A stretch of 5,342 nt of DNA, from the NCBI GenBank assembly GCA_041750795.1, contig JBGSYQ010000551.1, forward strand, positions 1 to 5,342. Direction: 5' to 3'. A program made the position numbers and the translations under genes. A model generated the notes under the pieces. That model was not told the origin of the DNA. It was given only the letters and a program-made list of their open reading frames with translations, and made no database searches. The stretch's first letter is position 1. The number at the start of each line of letters is the position of its first letter. Positions 1-3,690 of the stretch are shown here, one piece after another. The DNA comes from JTS-RE94 sp041750795 (lineage in GTDB: Bacteria; Planctomycetota; Planctomycetia; Pirellulales; PALSA-1355).

Positions 1-1
1 T

Positions 2-658
2 GCCCTCCATGACGCCGAGGCCCGACGGGGAAATGGGCACCGCCCCGGCAATGAACGCGATCGGGATGAGTGCCAACAACTCAAGCAGCGGCACATCCAG
101 TCCCAAGGCGAAGCCGATGATCGCTGTGCCGACGACCAGGATCAGGTGGACAGGCAAACTGATAAGGATGCAGCGGTACACCGCACCCATGTGAGAGCGA
201 TACGCCACGACAGCGGCATCCACATTCCGTATGAGATTGCGTCCCGGCAGCCGGTTGACAAGCGCCCGCAGGTGCAGAAGCCTGCGCAGGGTTGGCGAGG
301 TGTAGAGGACAGCGATGACCGCGAGCACAGCCATCACGATCCACAGCGTCGTGGTGATCGGCCGAATCACAGGGTGCTCCCAATGGAGCAGGCCCACAAG
401 CGCGGCCAGGATCACCAGCCCCAGCATGCCAGTGATCCTGTCGATGACGACCGAGACGACCGCGTCAGCCCTGCGCCCGCTGCCTTTGGCCGCGTAGTAC
501 GCACGGACCACGTCGCCGCCCGTCGAGCCGGGCATGCAGATGTTGAAAAACTGGCCGACATACGTGAGCCGCAGCGACTGCCCATAGCTGACCGACAGCC
601 CGCGGACTGCGCTCGAAGACGACGACGCGGCGGCCCGAGCGCGCCAAGTGAAAGGCAT
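2..658 (-). CDS. UPF0104 / lysylphosphatidylglycerol synthase TM-region family membrane protein, N-terminally truncated, runs off window
   Basis: This frame reads continuously from ATG 658 to the left edge (219 codons) and encodes a polytopic membrane protein. Residues about 20-55 hold the family hallmark, a GQFFN stretch followed by PGSTGGDVVRAYY. Hydrophobic segments lie near residues 66-84 and 95-115. After them come a VxRLPGRN linker, a VHLILVVGTAIIGFAL helix, and the late PISPSGLGVMEG loop at the left edge, which in relatives usually reads like PIS-x-x-GLG-x-x-EG. The family (Pfam LPG_synthase_TM, YbhN/AglD-like) includes flippase-like and lipid-modifying membrane proteins, so the exact role is unknown. 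In relatives the GGDVVRAYY motif normally follows about 85-100 residues. Here it starts at residue 47, and residues 1-17 (alanine- and serine-rich) are simply the oxidoreductase reading frame read out of register. I infer that the true N-terminus is lost at a joint near 591-607. An in-frame TGA lies just upstream of ATG 658. Whether it is expressed is uncertain. Confidence 0.75.
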   Translation of the reverse strand, partial: MPFTWRARAAASSSSSAVRGLSVSYGQSLRLTYVGQFFNICMPGSTGGDVVRAYYAAKGSGRRADAVVSVVIDRITGMLGLVILAALVGLLHWEHPVIRPITTTLWIVMAVLAVIAVLYTSPTLRRLLHLRALVNRLPGRNLIRNVDAAVVAYRSHMGAVYRCILISLPVHLILVVGTAIIGFALGLDVPLLELLALIPIAFIAGAVPISPSGLGVMEG

Positions 659-713
659 GGGCCAGCCCCATCACGCCAGCGCCCACCACGGCATCGTCGA
701 AAGTTTCGCTCAT
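465..713 (-). pseudogene. FAD-dependent oxidoreductase (DAO family), 5' fragment only, frameshifted into the neighbour
   Basis: The frame starts at ATG 713. Residues 5-36 form a dinucleotide-binding Rossmann entry: DDAVVGAGVMGLAHAFHLA, then a second strand ending in VFERS. This carries the GxGxxG fingerprint and the acidic residue that contacts the FAD ribose. The next residues, PRAVG (about 37-41), still fit amino-acid-oxidase-type FAD enzymes. After that the sequence turns into arginine- and histidine-rich nonsense until the stop near 465, because the DNA there encodes the UPF0104 protein in another frame. Full-length relatives are roughly 350-400 residues, so about 90 percent is missing. 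The substrate cannot be told from the fragment. I see no strong ribosome-binding site. Homology ends around 591. It is a remnant, either of a real deletion or of a misjoined assembly. Confidence 0.7.
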
Positions 714-975
714 GGAGTTTCGCGTTGCTTGCGAATTCGAAGCGGAAGGATCCGAGTCATCAGGCCCTCTGTTTTACAAGTCGGGCGGCGAGGTGACCAG
801 CGGCGCCGTTAGAGCGGCGCACGATATTTTTCCGCAACAGAGGGCCAACGGCGCCCAACGGCCCGAGACGGCCAATCCCAATCCGAAGATATGTGTAACA
901 ACGAGGCCGTTGGCCCAGTCTGGTATCGATCGGGCCGTTGGCCCTTAGGTGTGTCGAACGACTGCGAGCGTCGCT
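714..975. other. non-coding interval upstream of the oxidoreductase remnant
   Basis: I find no credible gene on either strand. The frames that are open here are short, lack recognisable motifs and overlap the repeats. The only structure I can support is the GGCCGTTGG repeat cluster at 841-946, listed separately. No clear -35/-10 pair could be found for the minus-strand gene starting at 713. Confidence 0.5.
841..946. repeat. cluster of four GGCCGTTGG-type motifs forming a nested inverted repeat
   Basis: The 12-mer AGGGCCAACGGC at 841-852 has an exact reverse complement at 934-945. Between them, GCCCAACGGCCC at 853-864 and GGCCGTTGGCCC at 905-916 are further copies of the same core, facing each other, with 7 bp exactly complementary (857-863 with 905-911). 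The four copies can therefore form an outer 12-bp and an inner 7-bp stem around an AT-richer loop of about 40 bp. It may be a repetitive extragenic palindrome or a binding-site array. No protein family can be assigned. Confidence 0.6.
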
Positions 976-1090
976 CCGCCAAAGTGAAAGCAAAGCTTCC
1001 CACGGCTCACAAAATAACGACTTGCGTCGTCATTTTGCCATTGCATCCGAGCGATGTAGCCGCCTGTTGAATTCTTCAACAGGCGGCTAC
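976..1090 (-). repeat. palindromic repeat element, left copy, inverted relative to 2048-2198
   Basis: Read on the minus strand, this matches the plus strand of 2048-2198. The core 1010-1037 is identical over 28 bp to the reverse complement of 2098-2125. Similarity continues on both sides through GCATCC and GCGAT, a CTTCAAC hairpin, and an AGCAAAGCT block at 990-998. The sub-structures are hairpins at 1056-1071/1075-1090 (16 bp, perfect), 1039-1044/1051-1056 (weak), 1011-1021/1026-1036 (11 bp with one mismatch on the plus strand, a G-U pair on the minus strand) and a degenerate one near 984-1003. The outer edge beyond about 976 is eroded or unrelated. The purU transcript would carry this copy as its 3' untranslated region. 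Confidence 0.8.
1056..1090 (-). terminator. perfect 16-bp hairpin overlapping the purU stop codon, possible terminator
   Basis: Positions 1056-1071 (GTAGCCGCCTGTTGAA) are exactly complementary to 1075-1090, with a TTC loop. The purU stop codon (TAG on the minus strand, 1087-1089) lies inside the arm, so the fold begins at the end of translation. No U-tract follows in the purU direction, so a classical intrinsic terminator is not proven. Protection of the 3' end from exonucleases, or Rho-dependent stopping, is equally possible. Confidence 0.5.
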
Positions 1091-1938
1091 CGTGCCACGA
1101 CGCGGTGGAAGTGGAGTTGGACTTCGCGGTTGACGACGCGGCGGACGCCTTCGACGAGGCAGTGCGGCTCGTTGTCTTCATGGCCGCGACGCATGATGTC
1201 TTCCAGCTTGAGGCCGTGACCGACCGTGAAGGTCGACTGGTAGATGATCTGGTTGCCGGCATCGAGCTCGGGCACGATGAAGTGGCAGGTGGCGCCATAG
1301 GTGAGCATGCGGCTGGCGAAGGCTTCGTGATAGGGGCGCATGCCGGGGAAGCTGGGCAGCAGGCCGTGATGCAAGTTGATGATCCGTCCGCCGGCATACT
1401 TCCAACAACTGGCCGGCGGCAGCACGCGCATGTAGCGCGCCAGGATGATGTAGTCCACCTCGTGCTCGTCGCACAGTTCGATTAACCGCTCGTCGTCGGG
1501 CACGCCCTTGTCGTCACCGACCGAGTGCCAGGGCACGTCGAACTGTTCGGCCAGCGAGCGGCAGTTGGGCCGGTTGCCCAGCATGACGGCCGGTTCGGCG
1601 CGCACTTGCCCATCGCGAATGGCGCGCAACAGCGCCAGCGCCGGCTCGGGGCGGATGGTGGTGCAGATGGCCAGTCGCGGGCGCTGGCCGCGCTCGTCGG
1701 GCGACCAGACGCGCACCGAGAGGCCTTTGAGCTTGCCGATCTCGGCCAGTTGTGGCGTGAGTGCCGGCCAGGCCTCGGCCGGCAAGTCGATGCGCAGCAG
1801 CATGGCGAACAGGCTTTGCTCGTCATGGTCGTACATCTGGATTTCGGCGATGTTGGCGCCTTGGCCGGTGACGTGGTGAATGATGGGATCGGCCAAACCC
1901 CGATGGTCGGGGCCGACGGCGGTGATGATGACTTGCAT
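1087..1938 (-). CDS. purU: formyltetrahydrofolate deformylase (PurU-like)
   Basis: PurU hydrolyses 10-formyltetrahydrofolate to tetrahydrofolate and formate. It balances one-carbon pools and can supply formate for purine synthesis by PurT. The protein has 283 residues, close to the 280 of E. coli PurU. Residues 1-80 form an ACT-type regulatory domain (VGPDHRGLADPIIHHVTGQG, then NIAEIQMYD). Residues about 88-283 form the formyltransferase-fold hydrolase domain, with a LARYMRVLP strand-turn (166-174) and the active-site segment INLHHGLLPSFPGMRPYHEAF. The catalytic residues by family analogy are N188, H190 and D226. The loop after D226 reads DAGNQII where E. coli PurU has DEGPII, so it lacks the usual proline and is one residue longer. 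I chose ATG 1938 because homology starts exactly there. An open frame extends upstream to 2100, but that stretch has no family resemblance and contains the promoter. No clear Shine-Dalgarno sequence precedes it. The gene stands alone. Confidence 0.92.
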   Translation of the reverse strand: MQVIITAVGPDHRGLADPIIHHVTGQGANIAEIQMYDHDEQSLFAMLLRIDLPAEAWPALTPQLAEIGKLKGLSVRVWSPDERGQRPRLAICTTIRPEPALALLRAIRDGQVRAEPAVMLGNRPNCRSLAEQFDVPWHSVGDDKGVPDDERLIELCDEHEVDYIILARYMRVLPPASCWKYAGGRIINLHHGLLPSFPGMRPYHEAFASRMLTYGATCHFIVPELDAGNQIIYQSTFTVGHGLKLEDIMRRGHEDNEPHCLVEGVRRVVNREVQLHFHRVVAR

Positions 1939-2041
1939 GGCGCGTGGCGAAGTGGATCGCGAGGAAGTTGGGCTGGCTCGGGCGCCAGTGGGAAGTAAAG
2001 TACGAGGCGGCGTGCGACGCGGACACGAGCGGACCGCTTCA

Positions 2042-2050
2042 ATTATAGCA
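2042..2050 (-). promoter_or_regulatory. extended -10 promoter element for purU
   Basis: The minus strand reads TGCTATAAT, a full match to the bacterial extended -10 consensus (TGn-TATAAT). The expected transcription start is near 2035, giving a leader of roughly 97 nt before ATG 1938. No good -35 hexamer lies 16-18 bp upstream, which is tolerated with an extended -10. The TG and the following C fall in the arm of the hairpin 2048-2076, so the repeat element touches the promoter directly. Function in this organism is inferred from the general sigma-70 consensus. Confidence 0.6.
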
Positions 2051-2198
2051 GCCCGTTGAAGTATTCGACGGGCTGCGTGATCGCATGGATGCGATCTCAA
2101 AATGACGACGCAAGTCGTTATTTTGCGCTTCCGTGCGGAGCTTTGCTCCGCACCTGGCGAGGTGGAAACAAGCCATGATGGCTTATTTCAACAGACTG
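2048..2198 (+). repeat. palindromic repeat element, right copy: five consecutive hairpins
   Basis: Five hairpins follow one another almost without gaps: 2048-2060/2064-2076 (13 bp, one T-G pair), 2079-2086/2089-2096 (8 bp, perfect), 2099-2109/2114-2124 (11 bp, one G-T pair), 2133-2141/2145-2153 (9 bp, perfect, TTT loop) and 2170-2175/2179-2184 (6 bp, perfect). The ends carry related inverted 12-mers, CAGCCCGTTGAA (2049-2060) and TTCAACAGACTG (2187-2198), which match at 10 of 12 positions when one is reverse-complemented. A diverged copy in opposite orientation lies at about 976-1090. The layout suits a miniature non-autonomous mobile element, a REP/BIME-like repeat or a structured RNA. I see no coding capacity in it. 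Confidence 0.8.
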
Positions 2199-2561
2199 AT
2201 AGGCCACCGGCGCGGCAACCCAAACCGCTGCCACCAAACCGCGGCACGTGGTACTGAAGTGCTGTGGGCGGCGAGAAACCCGGGGGCTTTTGCGGGTCGT
2301 GCGACGTAGCCCGCGGGAAATCCGCGATCCATGGCCGGGCGAAGTTTGCACCGCACTCGTCGGCGGGTTAGGCTGAACGGACAACGACGGGTGGCACACT
2401 TCTCGGGCGGCCGCAGGGAACCAGTGCGGCGCGCGAGCCTGCGATTGAAGGGACTCATGCGGCGCACGCTGGCGCGCACTTCGACCGGCACTGGTTGTTG
2501 CCTGGCGACACGGCCCTGCGGCGTTTCCGCGCGAGAAGGCAATCAAGCGGGGGAACGTGCT
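2199..2561. other. non-coding interval before the small membrane protein gene
   Basis: I see no gene with recognisable features. Frames open across it on both strands are rich in R, P and H and look like GC-driven shadows. One inverted repeat stands out: AACCAGTGC (2419-2427) and its exact complement GCACTGGTT (2488-2496), with GCGCGC blocks inside both arms, so the segment could fold into a long irregular stem. No convincing -10/-35 pair was found for the gene at 2562. Confidence 0.4.
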
Positions 2562-2765
2562 ATGAACAAGATCGCAGGCGCCATACTGATTCTGGCCGGG
2601 GCGATAGCCGGGCACGGCGTGTTCGTGTTCCTGGCCAGTCATCCGATGATTCACAAGTACGACGTGCCCGGCAGCGTGGCCAACATGGTGATGGTGGCGA
2701 TCGTGACGTCGGTGGGGCTGGCCGTGTGGGGCGCCATGCACTTGTGGCGCAACGACAGCCGCTAG
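2562..2765 (+). CDS. small two-helix membrane protein of unknown function
   Basis: This 67-residue frame is dominated by two hydrophobic segments, residues about 4-25 (IAGAILILAGAIAGHGVFVFL) and about 39-61 (VANMVMVAIVTSVGLAVWGAM). They are joined by a short polar loop containing HPMIHKYDVPGS and followed by a charged tail, HLWRNDSR. The pattern is that of a small integral membrane protein with a helical hairpin. The start ATG 2562 is preceded by a purine-rich stretch (AGCGGGGGAA, about 2545-2554) that could act as a weak ribosome-binding site. The frame is also open upstream to 2331, but that extension is arginine-rich and unlike a protein. I do not recognise a named family. The gene stands alone, about 360 bp from the repeat element and 409 bp from the next start. 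The two clean helices make me fairly confident that it is coding. Confidence 0.6.
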   Translation: MNKIAGAILILAGAIAGHGVFVFLASHPMIHKYDVPGSVANMVMVAIVTSVGLAVWGAMHLWRNDSR

Positions 2766-2896
2766 TCGTAATTCGGCGGCCCGCACGCGCTGGTGGGGTC
2801 CGGGGGCCGTCAAACTCGTCGCAACAACTGTTGCTGGCGGCGGCGTGCTGGCTTGCGCAGGGGCGCAACTTCCGCAAAATTCCGGCGTCCGGATCC

Positions 2897-2925
2897 TTGA
2901 TTGTCAAGGGGCGCCGGACTATAAA
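2897..2925 (+). promoter_or_regulatory. candidate sigma-70-type promoter within an inverted repeat
   Basis: TTGATT (2897-2902) and TATAAA (2920-2925) are separated by exactly 17 bp and match 4 of 6 and 5 of 6 of the TTGACA/TATAAT consensus. The pair is embedded in an inverted repeat: GTCCGG (2887-2892) with CCGGAC (2914-2919), CCTTGA (2895-2900) with TCAAGG (2904-2909), and GATCCTTGAT (2892-2901) with ATCAAGGATC (2926-2935). These alternative pairings could mask the promoter or form a leader hairpin. It would drive the 3175 gene with a leader of about 240 nt. Confidence 0.4.
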
Positions 2926-3113
2926 GATCAAGGATCAACGGCCTCGCATATACCTATCCCATCTGCGACACGGGGCCCGATCCGAGACCTATCTTTCGGA
3001 ACGGTTCGATCGGAACAGCGGCAATTTTTCTCGATCGCGGCAAGACCCATCCGGTCTTTTCCGCGTAAGAAAGCATGTCGTTATCGAACGGAGGACAATC
3101 CAAGGCACTTCAG

Positions 3114-3132
3114 GTATTGCGTCACGCAATAC
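3114..3132 (+). promoter_or_regulatory. perfect 8-3-8 palindrome, operator-like, upstream of the 3175 gene
   Basis: GTATTGCG (3114-3121) is exactly mirrored by CGCAATAC (3125-3132) around TCA. It ends 42 bp before the start codon at 3175. It could be a dimeric repressor site or an RNA hairpin in the leader. The regulator cannot be named. Confidence 0.4.
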
Positions 3133-3174
3133 TTTGCTCGTTTCGTGTCACATCTTTCACGGGAGAGGCCAAGG

Positions 3175-3378
3175 ATGATACGCAGAGCGCAGAATCTGGA
3201 TCCGACGGCCACGGATCCTACGCCGGAAGAAATTCGCCGGCGAACAGCGGCCATTCGCAAGTCCTGGACCCCGCGTGAGCGGGCACGCCGCAGTGGATTC
3301 CGCCGTATCGGCTGGTTGCCGCCGATCTTCGCGGAAGCCGACATCGTGCTGGGATTCGGGCCCGGCGATTCTCGTTGA
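3175..3378 (+). CDS. small basic protein with TPEEIRRR-x-x-AIR-x-x-W-TPRE motif, function unknown
   Basis: The frame encodes 67 residues. After a short polar leader comes DPTPEEIRRRTAAIRKSW (residues 14-31), then TPRERARRSGFRR (32-44), and then a WLPPIFAEADIVLGF tail (47-61). The first two blocks look like short charged amphipathic helices separated by W-T-P. I have the impression that small proteins with this 'PEEIRRR...IR..W...E...R' pattern recur in planctomycetes, where they are annotated as hypothetical. That is recollection, not a search, and no function is known to me. The start ATG 3175 is favoured by a good ribosome-binding site, GGGAGAGG at 3161-3168, 6 nt upstream. This is the clearest such site in the window. 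A palindrome sits 42 bp upstream, and a hairpin (3373-3403) overlaps the stop codon, so the unit looks self-contained. Confidence 0.65.
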   Translation: MIRRAQNLDPTATDPTPEEIRRRTAAIRKSWTPRERARRSGFRRIGWLPPIFAEADIVLGFGPGDSR

Positions 3379-3403
3379 TCAATGGGACTCTCATTGGTCG
3401 ACG
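3373..3403 (+). terminator. 12-bp hairpin overlapping the stop codon of the 3175 gene
   Basis: Positions 3373-3384 pair with 3392-3403 over 12 bp (two of them G-T) around a 7-nt loop. The TGA stop (3376-3378) lies inside the left arm. No T-run follows, so intrinsic termination is only a possibility. Confidence 0.35.
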
Positions 3404-3690
3404 GCTCGCGGTACGATTTCCGCCTGCAAGAGCGGCCGGAACATTTTGCGGTTGGGTGAGGGTGAAGCGCCAGCGAGTGGCGCGCGTTGTTCGGCGGTAC
3501 GGGTTGAATTCGCATGTAGCTGAACTCGCAAGAGTTCAGACGCCTGGGTAACCTGTTGGCTGAATTCTGGCGAATCCAGCTACAAATACGGGCGACGCTG
3601 CCGGAGGGTTGGCGCCGCGGGCAGCGTCTGTTGACCAGTGACTCGCAATCTCGCTCAATTCTTGCGCGCAACAAGCGTGCGCGTATCTTG
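3404..3690. other. non-coding interval before the large membrane protein gene
   Basis: I find no gene of its own here. The frame of the 3691 gene is open back to TTG 3556, but that 45-residue extension overlaps the repeat at 3516-3584 and has no membrane or domain character. No clear promoter is visible. Confidence 0.4.
3516..3584. repeat. double palindrome (REP/BIME-like) with facing GTAGCTG ends
   Basis: Two related palindromes face each other. The left one starts at GTAGCTG (about 3516-3522) and contains TGAACTC-GCAA-GAGTTCA (3521-3538, a perfect 7-bp stem). The right one, read in reverse complement, starts GTAGCTGGATTCGCCAGAATTCAG (3583 down to about 3560) and is the same pattern with several substitutions that keep the inner pairing mostly intact. 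The two arms, about 25 bp each, are separated by about 20 bp. This head-to-head arrangement is typical of REP pairs. It is unrelated in sequence to the elements flanking purU. Confidence 0.65.

Larger units (their letters stand above)
2766..3174. other. non-coding interval with promoter-like and palindromic sites
   Basis: I see no gene here that I would defend. Recognisable items are a GCAACA/TGTTGC hairpin (2821-2834), a promoter-like pair inside an inverted repeat (2887-2935) and an operator-like palindrome (3114-3132). The last two are listed separately. The frame of the 3175 gene stays open upstream to 2845, but the extension is low-information and lies beyond a good ribosome-binding site. 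Confidence 0.4.

Noticed and set aside
146..796. 216-aa open frame on the plus strand
   Set aside because: It lies antisense to the UPF0104 and oxidoreductase sequences. It is rich in R, H, D and P and has no recognisable motif.
1939..2100. N-terminal extension of purU by 54 codons
   Set aside because: Homology to the ACT domain begins exactly at the methionine at 1938. The extension is arginine- and serine-rich and contains the TATAAT promoter and part of a repeat.
976..2198. CRISPR array or composite transposon
   Set aside because: There are only two copies, in inverted orientation and more than 1 kb apart, with no regular spacers. The enclosed gene is a metabolic enzyme and no transposase is present.
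2048..2198. tRNA or tmRNA-like gene
   Set aside because: The hairpins are serial, not a cloverleaf. There is no anticodon arm geometry, no T-loop GTTCRA pattern and no CCA end.
2118..2813. 231-aa open frame on the minus strand
   Set aside because: It runs through the hairpin element and opposite the two-helix protein, and its composition (R, P, H, S) has no protein-like pattern.
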